A stretch of DNA of 64,000 nt. Source: Metaphire vulgaris (Eukaryota > Annelida > Clitellata > Crassiclitellata > Megascolecidae). Every line of letters begins with the position of its first letter. Positions within the stretch are counted from its first letter, which is position 1. This document shows positions 12,643 to 25,104 of this stretch, piece by piece. The DNA is taken from the NCBI GenBank assembly GCA_018105865.1, contig CM030842.1, positions 11,170,367 to 11,234,366 on the forward strand, in the 5' to 3' direction. A program made the translations under genes and the position numbers. Below the pieces are notes generated by a model, which had not been told where the DNA came from, did no database searches, and saw only the letters and a list, made by a program, of their open reading frames with translations.

Positions 12643-12945
12643 CTAGGGGCGTAGCTAGGGTGCCCGGCGCCCGCATGGGCAGAAGCAAACTGATGGCACC
12701 CCCTAAACTTTAAAAAATTTCAACCTCAGAAAAACCGTGACAAGCAAAAAAGGTTGTCATTATTGACCGTAAACTCAAAAAGCAAAAAAGAAGATCGTCA
12801 CAACTATATTGATGCTTCTCTTTTAAACTTTTTCCTACCTAAACCCCATTTTGGAGCCAGCCTCCCATAAACCCGATTTTGTCGCCCCCACCTCGGCGCC
12901 CGAGGACATATGTACCCGTGCCCCCTATCTACGCTTCTGCTCTAT
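12643..12945. mobile_element. Probable hAT-like MITE
   Basis: AGGGGCGTAGCTAGGGTGCC and CCCCTATCTACGCTTCTG are imperfect inverted ends. It holds TGACAAGCAAAAAAGGTTGT at 12738. No exact duplication found. Confidence 0.55.
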
Positions 12946-12988
12946 ATTCCTGCCCCCGAAAAAGTATCTGAAGACTGAAATTCTAAAC

Positions 12989-13539
12989 CAGGGATGCACA
13001 ACCCGAGGCCCGCGGGACACTAGTAGACCGCAGGCGATTTTTTTTTACCAACGGACTTAGGATTTCAGTTGAAAGTGGCTCCGAAGGCTTTAAAGTGGCC
13101 CGGAGGTTTTCTTGTTTTCATATTAGGATTATTAGCGTTAGAGAAGAAGTTTTTACAGCTGTCAATTTCATTTGTTCCGTGTCTAAATCAGAGCAGGGCA
13201 ACTTTTTTGTACAAGCGGGCCATTATAAATTTTTATCAGCATTCAGAGGGCCGCATTTTTGGGGGTGCCTTTTGCACATCATTGCTTTCATCAATAGTAC
13301 AGTCACTTCAGTCATGTAACAGTAGTAGGCTAACTGGTAACAGTTACAATTAAGAAGCAGTTTAAATTACGTTACTATTCTACTAAAATATAGCTCAGGA
13401 ACTAAAAGTCTTGCTCATGACTCAATATTGTATGCAGAAATAGGACCAATAAAATTTATTTGGAAAGATGCCACGAGTGCCGCCTTTTAGCAGCTGGTTG
13501 GCCGCGTGCGGCCCGCGGGTCGCCGGCTGGCCACCCCTG
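12989..13539. mobile_element. hAT-like element, GCGGCCCGCGGG ends
   Basis: CAGGGATGCACAACCCGAGG and GGCTGGCCACCCCTG close an inverted pair of the common CAGGGGTGGCCAACC type. Flanks ttctaaac and gtctaagt share 5 of 8 bases, so it is older. Confidence 0.7.
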
Positions 13540-14126
13540 GTCTAAGTCACCGTCAATTCAAGTCATTTACAGAAGAGACTGGAGCAGCTTACCATGACCA
13601 GCCACGACATACCGTAGGCCTATCACACATACGCGAGATAGTTAAGCAGAGGACGAGTTCTACAACGCTTTTTGAACTGAGAGCAGAATTCGTTAATTTC
13701 TTAACAGTAAGAGCAAAGAAATGCATTTATTTGATGACAAGAATTAGTTGGTTAACTGCATATCTCATGGACATTACCGGTACAAGGGCCGGATTAACCA
13801 TGTTGCATATATTTCAATTGAAACGGACCACTCATAAATCATTGATAATTGTAGCAATATAGAGGTGTGCTCGATTTCTACTATTGCCGAGTAGGCCTAA
13901 TTCAGTTCTCACGAATTGCGACTGTCCTCCAACATCCTTACTGTAAGTAAAATCTGGTGGATTTATATAGCACTATGAAGAGCAGCACAACAGTAGCTGT
14001 TTATTCTTAGACGCTTAGCCTATCTTAAAATCGCTACGGGAAAGGTGAATGATCAGCCGGGCAATGGCTACAGTTGTCAGTGGTTTTCACACAGGCTTAC
14101 TTAGCCTCCTAAACCACTTAAAATCA

Positions 14127-14127
<1 letters not shown>
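13540..14127. other. Gap with SINE tail fragments
   Basis: No gene. A GGCTTACTTAGCCTCCTAAA segment at about 14094 matches the 3' part of SINE family 2. Around 13960-14060 it resembles the LINE 3' end in reverse (ATTTATATAGCAC, TTATTCTTAGACGC). Confidence 0.5.

Positions 14128-14215
<88 letters not shown>
14128..14215. repeat. (TTA)n microsatellite
   Basis: About 87 bp of near-perfect TTA repeat. Confidence 0.95.
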
Positions 14216-14218
<3 letters not shown>

Positions 14219-14384
14219 GTCAATATATCCGGAGGGCAGTGAGGCTAGGCTGTTAGAGCTATGGAGGATATGCTTTTCGAAAAAGGAAGGATCTGAAGAC
14301 AAGAGGAGATAATGCAGGAATTATGGGAAAAGAGGATTCAGAATTTGATGTTTTACGCTGTCCTCCAACATCCTTTCTTCTGCG

Positions 14385-17318
14385 TTTCGCTGATTCGTCA
14401 ATAGATAAACCGCTATCATAATCTCCTCATATCTGCAAAGAAGAAATACTACTCTAACATCATCTCAACAAACAGCTCTAATCCACGAAAACTCTGGAAA
14501 ACTATAAATGACCTATTCCACCGCAAAGAAACAAATCCTCTCCCTCAAACCATTTTCGTGTCACAGCTTGCTGAATCGTTTGCTAATTTCTTCTCTGGAG
14601 AAATCTCCAAGATTCGTAACAACCTTGCCTCGACTTTGACTAATCAAACTGCCTCTCCTCACCACCCATCTCCGTCACAACCTCCGAGCGATTTCTCCAA
14701 CTTCAATCCTGCAACTGAAGAAGAGGTATCCAAACTCCTTCTCTCCTTTCCAAATAAACAATGCGATCTTGACCCCATACCCCCTTCTCTACTCAAACAG
14801 TGCTCCACTGTGCTTACGCCAACTATAACAAGAATTATTAACCTATCTCTCACCACGGGTATTTTCCCATCCTCGTTTAAAAACTCTTTCGTCATTCCTC
14901 TTCTAAAGAAGCCTGGCCTTCACCGAGAAGATCTTAATAACTACCGCCCGATCTCAAATCTTTCTCTTCTATCAAAACTTACCGAGAAAATCGTCCTTTC
15001 TAGACTCACCGATCATCTTTCAAATAACTCACTATATAACACTCATCAATCTGCCTACACTAAACATCACTCTACAGAAACTGTCCTGGCCTACATTTAC
15101 GCAGTCATGTTAACAAGGACTGACCCCCCAAGGACGAGGATAAGGCAAGGACTGACCCTCCAAGGACGAGGATAAGGACAAGGACCAAGCCCCCAAGGAC
15201 GAGGATAAGGACGAGGACCGACCCTCCAAGGACGAGGACAAGGACGAGGACTTACTCCCCAAGCGCAAGGACCACAAGGACTGACCTCTAAGGACAAGGA
15301 TCAAGGATAAGGACAAGGACCGACCTCTGTCAAACAAAAAAGTCAGAAATGAAAAAAACAAAACCAATTTCAATTCGAATGATCGAATCGCAAAATTAGA
15401 AAAGCAAAAAAAGAATGTTGTAAAACATAATCTAGTCAACAGCAATGTTACATTTCAAATAAATAAGTGTTTCCGGCAGCTGATCAGTCATGCGCGCACG
15501 ATGAGGTCTAATTATGAGACCACTGCGAAAACACTCGTTAAACTGGAGCAGGCGTCGCAGGGAAACAAAAAATTCTGTTAAAGAATCAATTCCTCTGCTG
15601 GTATTATAAAAGAAACTTCTCAACTGTTATTATAAAGGAAACTCCTCAAACTAGTATTATAAAGGAAACAATGACTACACATTTAGAGTAACTCAAAGCA
15701 AGTATGTAGCCTAAATATAAATCTACATACTTATAAGGATTTTTCAAGGACTAAGTTACAAGGACCAGGACAAGGACCAATCTGCAAGGACGAGGATAAG
15801 GACGAGGACCGAGTCCCCAAGGACCAGGACAAGGACAAGGACTTCAAATTTGTCCTTAAGGAGTCCTTAAGGACAAGGACCAGGACAAGGATTAACATCA
15901 CTGCATTTACGACAGACTCTTAAATGCTATCGGTCTCCGACAAGTCACTGGTCTTTGCCTCCTCGGCCTTTCTGCCGCATTCGACACTATCGATCACAAT
16001 ATTCTACTCGAGCGACTCTCCCTCTGGTTCGGCATATCCCACAAAGCTCATCACTGGTTCAAATCTTGCCTCAAATCTCGTTCCTTCCAAGTTTCGTGTC
16101 TCAAACAAACCTCATCATCTCATAGCGTAAACTTCGGAGTGCCCCAAGGATCCGTCCTAGGGCCTGTATTGTTCAGTCTCTATACCACACCACTATCATC
16201 CTTAATCAATTTCCTCAACTTGAATCACCAACTCTATGTCGACGACACTCAGTTATTCATGTCCTTTTCGCCATCCTCATTTGACGCATCAATTACTTTG
16301 CTTGAATTAGCATTCTCGTCTATTTCGTCATGGATGTCATCTAACCTCCTTGCTCTTAATCCATCCAAGACAGAATTCCTCTTAATAGGTCTACCCCAAC
16401 AAGTTAAAAAAATTGACAGTCCCAAGCTAGTCCTGAATCCAGATACCACAATAACTCCTGCTCCAACTGCAAAAAATCTTGGTTTCAAAGTTGATTCATC
16501 CCTAAATTTAGAATCACAGATCTCCCAACTATCGAAATCCTGCTATGCCCATTTTCACGATCTACGTGAATCTACGATCTACGCCTCCGTCCTTGCCTTG
16601 ACACCAAAACTGCATCCACAATCGCCACTTCAATAGTCCATTCCAAACTGGATTACTGCAACTCCCTTTGCTATAACCTCCCAAAAACCTCCATCAACAA
16701 ATTACAATCAATTCAAAATGCACTAGCCCGAGAAGTAACTAAATCACCAAAGTTCTGCCATATTTCACCCATACTGAAGTCACTACACTGGCTTAAAATA
16801 TCCGAACGTATACAGTACAAGATAATAACGATTACTTATAGTTCACTTCATTCGTCAAAACCGGTTTACCTTCGTAAACTCTTAACGCCTCAGCCTCCCA
16901 GCCGATCATCATCTCATCTCACACTTTCACGCCCGTTAAATCAGTCATCACTCAAAATCTGCAACCGCGCTTTCTCATACGCCGCACCAGAACTTTGGAA
17001 CTCAATTCCAGCTTCCCTCCGCAGCCTACGACATGGTCAAACAATGAGCTCCGAATCTTCATTTCCTTTAATTCCTTCACTCTGTCCTCAAACCTTTAGG
17101 TCTAAACTTAAAACCTTCCTATTCGAAAAGTCATTTCCTCCATAGCAACAACAACCTGACCCGCCGCCTCATAGATACACTGACCTTTGCCCGGCCGACA
17201 AACCACCCTGGCTATAGCTATTTCAAGAAAGATTAAGTGCATAAGAATAAGCAGCTACTGCTGTGCTGCTTTCCGGGGCGCTGTAGAAGTTTACGAGATT
17301 TTACTTTACTTTACTTTA
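14385..17318 (+). pseudogene. CR1/L2-type LINE, 5'-truncated and interrupted
   Basis: The reverse transcriptase can be followed from SAKKKYYSNIISTNSSN through [34 protein letters not shown] and [15 protein letters not shown] to [13 protein letters not shown] at about 16235 is the catalytic motif. The C-terminal region (LEYCNS-like, LWNSIPASLR-like) has shifts. The 3' end is GAGATTTTACTTTACTTTAC. A hAT element at 15102-15903 splits the frame between AYIY and DRLL. Frameshifts and truncation make it non-functional. Confidence 0.85.
15102..15903. mobile_element. 802-bp hAT-like element full of AAGGAC repeats
   Basis: Ends CAGTCATGTTAACAAGGAC and AAGGATTAACATCACTG. Exact duplication catttacg at 15094-15101 and 15904-15911. 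Both sides consist of AAGGAC/GAGGATAAGGAC short tandem repeats. Removing it restores the LINE reading frame, so it entered after the LINE. Confidence 0.9.
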
Positions 17319-17439
17319 GAACGTCTTCTCACGGAAGACCGCCTTCTTAAAGTTCACCGCCCGATTTCGCCACGGCAGCGAACTCTTTTTCGTGCCATCC
17401 GAGCGCTTTCTTAACACCAGCATCTTCCGTTCCTCATTG

Positions 17440-17903
17440 ATTTGTGGGCGCTGTAGAGCGGTTGGAATCCATTGCCAATTATCACTTCGTATAGGCCTTA
17501 ACTAACACTTTATCATCTTTCAAATCCGGTCTTAAAACATGCCTGATTCATTTGACTTATACCCTTAGATTGCTCCCCGCTGTTATGACTGGTCTTCCGT
17601 CTTGACCTGGATCTAATTCTATTTGGATTTGGTGTGCCATCAGCTGATGTCCTGAGCATTATGATAGTGACGCCAAAGAAGTTGATTGATTGACCGATTG
17701 ACTGATTGACTGATTGATTGATTGACTGACTTGATTAATTGACTGACTTGATTGATTGATCGAATGATCGACTGATCGATTGATCAATGGATTGATTGAT
17801 TGATCAATTGATTGATTGATTGATTGATCAATTGATTGATTGATCGATTGATTGATTGATTGATCGATTCGATTGATCGATTGATTGACTGATTGATTGG
17901 AAA
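17440..17903 (+). mobile_element. LINE 3' end with (TTGA)n tail
   Basis: Matches the 3' end of the same L2-like family as 33455-33862 and 36370-36775 (CATCTTTCAAATCCGGTC, GTGCCATCAGCTGATG, GCATTATGATAGT). It ends in a TTGA/GATC tract of about 220 bp at 17683-17903. Confidence 0.75.
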
Positions 17904-17944
17904 CGTTATTCATACAGGCGCAATATGAATAGTCATTTTTGATT

Positions 17945-18830
17945 TATGATTGATTGCGTCGCCATCTGGCAAATATGAATGACGCCTCTTTTGGAAAACA
18001 AATTCAAATAATCACACGATAGAGTAATTCTTATCGAATATGAAACAAGTTCGTCTTTAAAATTCATCTATCGTAATCTCAGACGTTTAAAACATCAGAA
18101 TAATCTAATCATATAACGCTTTGCAAGGCCAATGTTTGGCGATTCTTGTTTGCTCAACGAGAAACCTTTTTTAGCATGGCCTTCCATTTATACATATGAG
18201 AAATTCCGCTTAGCCGTTCGGTGATTATATATCAGCCATCAGTAGAGGCAGGATGTGCAGAATAAGACTCAAAATGCAGAACAGATTTGACTTTCTGTTC
18301 ATAAAAACCTGTCTATCTTAGATCACTATTAACCCCTCAGCCTCCTCGACCCACACGTTCATCATCTTACCTCACTCTGTCACGCCCACTCAATCAGTCA
18401 TCCCTGAAAATTTGCAACCGTGCCTTCTCATACGCCTCACCTGAACTTTGGAACTCGATCCCAGCTTCCCTTCGCACACTTGGACACTTTCAAACAATAA
18501 AATCTGAATCTTCATTTCCTATAATTCCTGCATTATCTCCTCAAGTCTTCAGGTCTAAGCTTAAATCATTCCTTTTTCTAAAATCATATCCTCCATAGCT
18601 GTAACAACCTAGCCTCACTGCCCTTTGGATGTTGACTATTGCCTGGCTGATAACATACCTTCCCCATGGCTATTTTAAGAGAGGCTGAGCGCCTAAGAAT
18701 AAGCAGCTACAGTTGTGCTGTTTTCCAAGGCGCTATAGAAATCCACGAGATTTTACTTTACTTTACTTACTTTAAAACGAAATTCAAGCGACAAACTATT
18801 TACGGACATAGAAGAAAATAATAGCCATCG
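17945..18830. repeat. Dispersed repeat, copy A, split by a LINE tail
   Basis: 17945-18311 plus 18777-18830 correspond to one continuous segment at 26235-26620. Shared blocks include CGCCATCTGGC, TTTTGGAAAACAAA, ATAACGCTTTGCAAGGCCAA and CAAGCGACAAA. The break is filled by the LINE 3' end at 18312-18776. Confidence 0.8.
18312..18776 (+). mobile_element. LINE 3' end fragment
   Basis: Matches the 3' part of the LINE at 16880-17318 (AACCCCTCAGCCTCC, TTTGGAACTCGATCC, GAGATTTTACTTTACTTTAC). Inserted in dispersed repeat copy A. Confidence 0.8.
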
Positions 18831-18952
18831 GGTCATTGCACTTGGTCATCAACATCATCATCGTCGTCGTCATCATCATGATCTACGGGGCCCGCTGTAT
18901 CAGAAATTCTATTGATTCCATTAGTCCTGTCCAGTGTTGGGTAAGTTACTTT

Positions 18953-19850
18953 CAGTGTTGGGTAGTAACGAGTTACTGTAACTAAGTTACTGTAACTTAG
19001 TTACCAAATCAGTAACTGTAACTGTAACTAGATACATTTTTGTGATGTAACTAGTAACTGTAACTAGTTACTTTTTTGAGGAACTGTAACGGATATTTTA
19101 TAATTACTTTGCAAGTTACTTTTTATTTGTAATAGAATTTAGAATGTAATAGAAGCAAGTAGCAGCGCGCCAAGACGATAACGATAACATATATTCTAAA
19201 TTTATAATGTGCATTGGGGACCGCATGTCCGAGGAATAACGTAGATCTATGTTTCTTTCTAAGAATCATTTTGCGGTCAGTTATTTCTTTGCTTAGCTAT
19301 TGGCACGTGTGTGCTTGCAGCTATTGCTGAGAAATGTCTGACTTTATTGGAAAAAGTTTTTGGGAGAATTTTTTTAAACGATTGGGGAAAACGGAAGAAA
19401 CATTTCGGTCCAATTATGCATTCTCGGTGTTTGCAGTTTTTGATTGTAACTTTTAAGTATTGAACTATATTAGCTTGCTAATTTTCTTGCTGGCTAAAAA
19501 CCTAATATTCGTGTCATAAAAGTTTTGTACTTACATTATTTATGGTTTCTGTATTTGATTACTATCAACTGTTTGCTTAGTTAAACTACTTGTGCTTTAT
19601 TACTAATGTTGAACAACAAAACTAACAAAATGAAACTGTACGTATAAGAACTGTTATTCGACAACTGGTACTATATTGTAATGTATTTTAACTACAAGTA
19701 ACTGTAACTGTAACTAGTTACTCCTCAAGTAACTGTAACTGTAACTAGTTACTTTTAAAAAAGTATCTTGTAACTGTATCTAGTTACTTTTTTACTTAGT
19801 AACTTGTAACTGTATCTAGTTACAAATAAAAAGTAACTTACCCAACACTG
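18953..19850. mobile_element. Inner 898-bp hAT-like element, TSD gttacttt
   Basis: CAGTGTTGGGTAGTAACGAG to AAGTAACTTACCCAACACTG. gttacttt is duplicated exactly at 18945-18952 and 19851-19858. It is a full-length sister copy that jumped, inverted, into the end of the outer element. Confidence 0.93.
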
Positions 19851-20684
19851 GTTACTTTTTATTTGTAACTAGATACAGTTACAAGTTACTAAGTAAAAAA
19901 GTAACTAGATACAGTTACAAGATACTTTTTAAAAAAGTAACTAGTTACAGTTACAGTTACTTGAGGAGTAACTAGTTACAGTTACAGTTACTTGTAGTTA
20001 AAAATACATTACAATATAGTACCAGTTGTCGAATAACAGTTCTTATACGTACAGTTTCATTTCGTTAGTTTTGTTGTTCAACATTAGTAATAAAGCACAA
20101 GTAGTTTAACTAAGCAAACAGTTGATAGTAATCAAATACAGAAACCATAAATAATGTAAGTAGACTAAGTACAAAACTTTTATGACACGAATATTAGGTT
20201 TTTAGCCAACAAGAAAATTAGCAAGCTAATATAGTTCAATACTTAAAAAGTTACAATCAAAAACTGCAAACACCGAGAATGCATTGGACCGAAATGTTTC
20301 TTCCGTTTTCCCCAATTGTTTAAAAAAAATTCTCCCAAAAACTTTTTCAAATAAAGTCAAACATTTCTCAGCAATAACTGCAAGCACACACGTGCCAATA
20401 GCTAAGCAAAGAAAGAACTGACCGTGAAATGGTTCTTAGAAAGAAACATAGATCTACGCTATTCCTCGGACATGCGGTCCCCAATGCACATTATAAATTT
20501 AGAATCTATGTTATCGTTATCGTCTTGGCGCGCTGCTACTTGCTTCTATTACATTCTAAATTCTATTACAAATAAAAAGTAACTTGCAAAGTAACTATAA
20601 AATATCCGTTACAGTTCCTCAAAAAAGTAACTAGTTACAGTTACTAGTTACATCACAAAAAATGTATCTAGTTACAGTTACAGT

Positions 20685-21667
20685 CATAGATGTAAAAAAC
20701 GTTTTTTAAGTTTTTTATTTTCCCCACGTTTTCTTCGTTTTTTAACATTTTTTATTTTGTCAACGTTTTTTATAATAAAAAAACGTTGGCAAAATTAAAA
20801 GTACAGATTTTCTTAAACCAGCTACAAAATTTAGTTTAGTTGGCGCTACATTTAATGCAACTTTTCCTTTTCAAAAGCTCTGCAGTGTCTACATTGCATT
20901 CTTTGCATTGTTTCTGAAGCACATACCGTACCTACTCCCTGGACGGGTTATTGTTCGCCTTATTTCCCCTCAGGGCAAGGGGCGTATAAAGGGCAATTAT
21001 TGAACACCTGGATGCGTTAGTAATGGGTTCAGATGCCCCATAAGAATGACTGTTTTCTAGAACACAAATTGCAAATTGCCGCTTTTACTTTTATTCATAA
21101 AAGCAATTACTCGTCACGCTTGATGAGCCCACCTGCTCCAAATGCCTACTAGATACCGGACGTGTGGTGCTAGCCAGGGCGCGATTTGTAGGGGGAAGGG
21201 GAATCTTCCCCCACTGCCCAACTGCATCCCCCTACTGCTACATCCCCACCACTACATCCCCACTGCTACATTTCCCAACAACTACATCCCTCAAGCTCGA
21301 CATATTCCCCCCCCCACTGCTCCAGGTCACAAATCGCACCCTGGTGCTAGCAACGGCATTTACTCAATACAACATAGAGTGAGCATTTTTGCCGTCATTG
21401 TTTAAATACAGTATAAGAAAATGTGAACCTGTGTTTTGAAATTTATGCCGTTATTATTGCTGTTTATTTAATTTCACAGTCGTTTTGCATGGTGTGACTT
21501 GAGTTATGATTCCCCGTGGGTGGGTATGGCACATTTATTAATGTCGATCCGAAAACTTCGGTAACCTAACGTTTTTTATTCAACGTTTTTAACGTTTTTT
21601 ATTTCTGTAACGTTTTTTACGTTTTTTAACGTTTTTTATTATATTTCCAACGTTTTTTACATCTATG
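20685..21667. mobile_element. 983-bp hAT-like element, TSD gttacagt
   Basis: CATAGATGTAAAAAACG and CGTTTTTTACATCTATG bracket it, with gttacagt exact at 20677-20684 and 21668-21675. AACGTTTTTTA runs fill both ends. It lies inside the outer hAT element and carries no transposase. Related to 6868-7624. Confidence 0.93.
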
Positions 21668-21745
21668 GTTACAGTTACTGATTTGGTAACTAAGTTACAG
21701 TAACTTAGTTACAGTAACTCGTTACTACCCAACACTGGTCCTGTC

Positions 21746-24137
21746 GAATGAAATGCTATCCATAATCATATTAAAAGTTGCTATTAATGATTACTGCCAA
21801 CAGGCTTGGACTGGACCGCCTGGATACCGGGAGATTCCCGGTGGGCCGCCGAACGCCAAGATATTAAGAAAATATAAAATATTTTGTAGCTTTTATAAGA
21901 TTAGAAATACTTTAAATCTAGAAATAATGTCTGCGGGTTAGCGACCTGGTAAGCGTCGTAAAAAGCCTGACAAGCAAAAAGGTCATTGTCTCTTTTTTGC
22001 ACTTGATTTACTTCTCCAACGTCATGAAAAGTAGTTTGACACAAGCAAAAAAGATCATCTCCAGTTTTCACAGACCATAATTATGTGCATTATATTTTCT
22101 GTCTTCCTCGTGCTCTTTGTACAGCCAATTCACCTGTTTGTATACACGAATTGCATGCATACACACAAATCACAAATATTCATGCATTCATATGTACATG
22201 AATGCGCACAATGCAAATTTATGTGTTAATCATAACGCCTTTATAGTTTTATTTGATTAATTTATTGCAGAAATGGGTTTATATCTGGCATAGCATTTTG
22301 CGCTTTGCTATTCCGATGTATTGCTATGCTTCAACCTTGCGGTTAAGCGAATTTCTCGTATGCATGTTCTAATTCTACATCCTAAAAGGTGTGAAATTGA
22401 CGAAATTGCAAATCACTGATTTGAAAGCTTCAATATCAATAGCATTTTAAAATTAAATTCCTCTAAAACTAGAGCTGATAGAAAAAATCTGATGCCATAT
22501 TTGGAATCAGCCCCCTAAATATACTAAGAAACATGTCTTACTTCAAGAGAAACATGGCAACACCAATTTTTGTTTTTGCCCTGTGATATCGGTAATTATC
22601 ACACACTTCCAGTCTACAGTAGAATATATGGCCGAATCTCCAAAACTGGAGCTGATAGAAAAAATCTGATGCCATATTTGGAATCAGCACCCTAAATATA
22701 CCGCAAAAAGAAGTCTAACTTCTGAGAGAACTGACACATTTTTTATGCCCTCTAATATTACAAAATGCAAACGATTTAGTTATAAGACTAGATTTTAAAA
22801 AAAACAAATTAGCAAAAAAACCTGACCTGATACAAAGAAACCAGTGTCATTTTCAGTTTTAGCAGCACCAAATTGTCATAAATCAGTTGAAAAACGTAGA
22901 CAATTTCAAAAAATTGTAAGCCAGTGTTATTAAACGAATAAGCTCATTTCTTGATGTTGACTGCTCAACGATCATCGTGCGACTGACGCCAATCAATCGC
23001 CAACCAGAATATTTAATATTACTCACAACAGCTAGCCGACAAGATGCCTGCAAGACCACACATAATACGATTAATTAGTTTTCATTGCTTGCTATCTTAT
23101 AATAGCATTTTAGATCTACAATACGATTTCCTATGAAGCATTGGTTTAGGAAAGGGAGGAAGAGGAGGGGGCGAAGGGAAGAAGACCACCCAAGTATATT
23201 AAACATAATATCAAGGTGATGCTGGCGCTACATAATCCAAGTTCCTAATGACTAACACTAGCAACTACCCTAAATTCTGACTAAGCCTAAAATCATCTAA
23301 CTATCTCTTACTCAAAACGCTAGCCACTATAGTGCTACCACTACCACAAAAAAACTACTGTCTCTTACCAGATAACCATTTAACTAAGTTCTAAGTTTGT
23401 TGAGTATATGTTTAACTCTGAATATCTGTATGTAGGCCTATTATAATGGTGATTTGGGTTCAAAATCAAATCAAATCAAATCAAAACTAACCCAATCAAA
23501 TCGAATCAAATCAGTGAATTTTTAAATCAAATCTTTGGCTCTCAAATCAAATCAGATGTGGTGATTTAAATCGCGATTTGATTTTGCCCAACTCTGACCT
23601 GGACTAACCATCGTTGAAATCATAGTTATGAAGTTCGAAGGATTTTTTAAAGTTCGTAAAAGCTCAATAAAGTTCAAGGAAAAAAGTTCGGAAAAATTAA
23701 TAAAAGTTCGAAATTCCAATTTAGTCCTCGTCAGGTGACTCAGTTTCAGAAGACCAATCGATGTATTCATCGGCATAGCAGATGTTTTCGATCTTATCCA
23801 CCAGTGGTAAGTTACAATGCACTTTGACAATCTTCTCAACTATCATTCATGCGAGTCTGTTGCGTTTTTGTGTGCGTATAAATTCAAATGCTGATCAATT
23901 TCTCTCACATGATCCGGCTTATGTGACCTGCGATAGTAATTTGACAGCAACATTCTGTAGTTCGGGTGATTGTGTGCCAAATGATGCCCACCACTTATGG
24001 GCAGGCATCTCTTTTGCTGCTGCAATTGCTACACTTCTTGCAGTAACTTAAAATTCCACGTTTTAACTTATAGGCCATCCTTTGCAGTGATAATTCGAAT
24101 TGAACTTTATGAACATTAAAGCCTTATCAATAAAGCA
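21746..24137. other. Gene-free repeat-worn stretch
   Basis: A worn hAT-like end (CAGGCTTGGACTGGACCGCC at 21801) and a TGACAAGCAAAAAGGTCATT motif at 21968. A segment with GAGCTGATAGAAAAAATCTG occurs twice (about 22472 and 22651). Runs of AAATCAAATC lie at 23465-23560. No gene seen. Confidence 0.5.
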
Positions 24138-24368
24138 CAGTAGCGCCATTTCACACTTTCTTGGAGCGAGATAATTTTTGAAAAAATTTTGGGCAAATTT
24201 TATCAATTTTTGGGCAATTTTTGGACCAATGTTGGCAAATTTTTAGCATTTTGACATTTTGGGCAAATTTTTTGGCAATTTTGGGCGATTTTTGCACATT
24301 TCACATTTATTTATATAATACATTATACGTCGATCACGGTCCCCTGCTCCCCCCAAATGACGCCACTG
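24138..24368. mobile_element. MITE related to 1837-2124
   Basis: CAGTAGCGCCATTTCACAC and CCCAAATGACGCCACTG ends with the TTTTTGGGCAATTTT core. Clear 8-bp duplication not found. Confidence 0.65.
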
Positions 24369-24551
24369 GTCGTGCATTCTGTGCACTCAGATCCCTACGC
24401 TGCACCAAAGAGATCTGGGGCGTCGTTACCTATGACAGGTGTCATACGCGTTGGCAGTGTCTTCGTGCCGACTTTTCACTTTCCTACTTAACACGACTTC
24501 GTCAGAAACATCGACAACCAATTGCATCAAATAGGTCATCAGTGTCTCTCC

Positions 24552-25104
24552 CAGGCAGGCCCGCCGCAAGTGGGGTTGCAGGGGGTGCAGCTGCACCCCC
24601 TGGAAAAATGTAGGGGGTGCAATGCACCCCCTGGAAAGAAGATGGGCTGCACCCCCTCTGCATCCCCTTTCAGCTAAAATTCGTCAAAAAATTGCCAAAA
24701 TTTGCTAAAACTGGCCCAAAAATTGTCAAAAATTGCTAAAATTGGTCCAAAATTGCCAACATTTGCAAAAAAATGTGCCAAAAATCGGCAAAAATTTGCT
24801 AAAATTAGCCAAAAATTGCTAAAATTGGCCATAAAATTGCCAAAATTTACCGAAAATTTGCAAACAATTATCTTGCCCCAAAGAAAAGTGTGAAATGATG
24901 CTACTGTTTTTATCTGGAGAAAATCTGCACCCCCTGATGAAAATTCGTTCCGGCAGGCCTGCTCCCAGGGGTGTCATTTGGTGAGCAGGGGTCAAAAATT
25001 GGCCAAAAATTTCCAAAATTTGCTTTAAATTTGCCAAAATTTTGCCAACTTGGCCAAAAATTATCTTGCACCCCTCCGGAGAAAAGTGTGAAGTGACGCT
25101 ACTG
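24552..25104. mobile_element. MITE of the 1837-2124 family, interrupted
   Basis: CAGG/GGTGTCATTTGG to CACTT-type end GTGACGCTACTG at 25104. Flanks gtctctcc and ctctctct agree at 6 of 8. Another MITE sits just inside its first bases. Confidence 0.7.
24556..24961. mobile_element. 406-bp hAT-like MITE, TSD ctcccagg
   Basis: CAGGCCCGCCGCAAG and GTTCCGGCAGGCCTG ends. Exact ctcccagg at 24548-24555 and 24962-24969. The core repeats TTGCTAAAATTGGCC. Confidence 0.88.

Larger units (their letters stand above)
18932..21737. mobile_element. Outer hAT-like element (reverse copy), TSD gtcctgtc
   Basis: CAGTGTTGGGTAAGTTACTTT at 18932 and CGTTACTACCCAACACTG at 21737, with gtcctgtc exact at 18924-18931 and 21738-21745. 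Its body is the reverse complement of the element at 18953-19850 and is interrupted by it and by the element at 20685-21667. Terminal regions repeat GTAACTGTAACTAGTTAC. No transposase. Confidence 0.93.

Noticed and set aside
15110..15445. Ser/Leu-rich and Pro/Arg-rich minus-strand ORFs
   Set aside because: They are translations of the AAGGAC minisatellite in a hAT element.
17659..17913. SINQSINQ repeat ORF
   Set aside because: It is the (TTGA)n tail of a LINE read in reverse.
18932..21737. Giant palindrome as a replication or amplification structure
   Set aside because: Exact target duplications explain it as nested transposon insertions.
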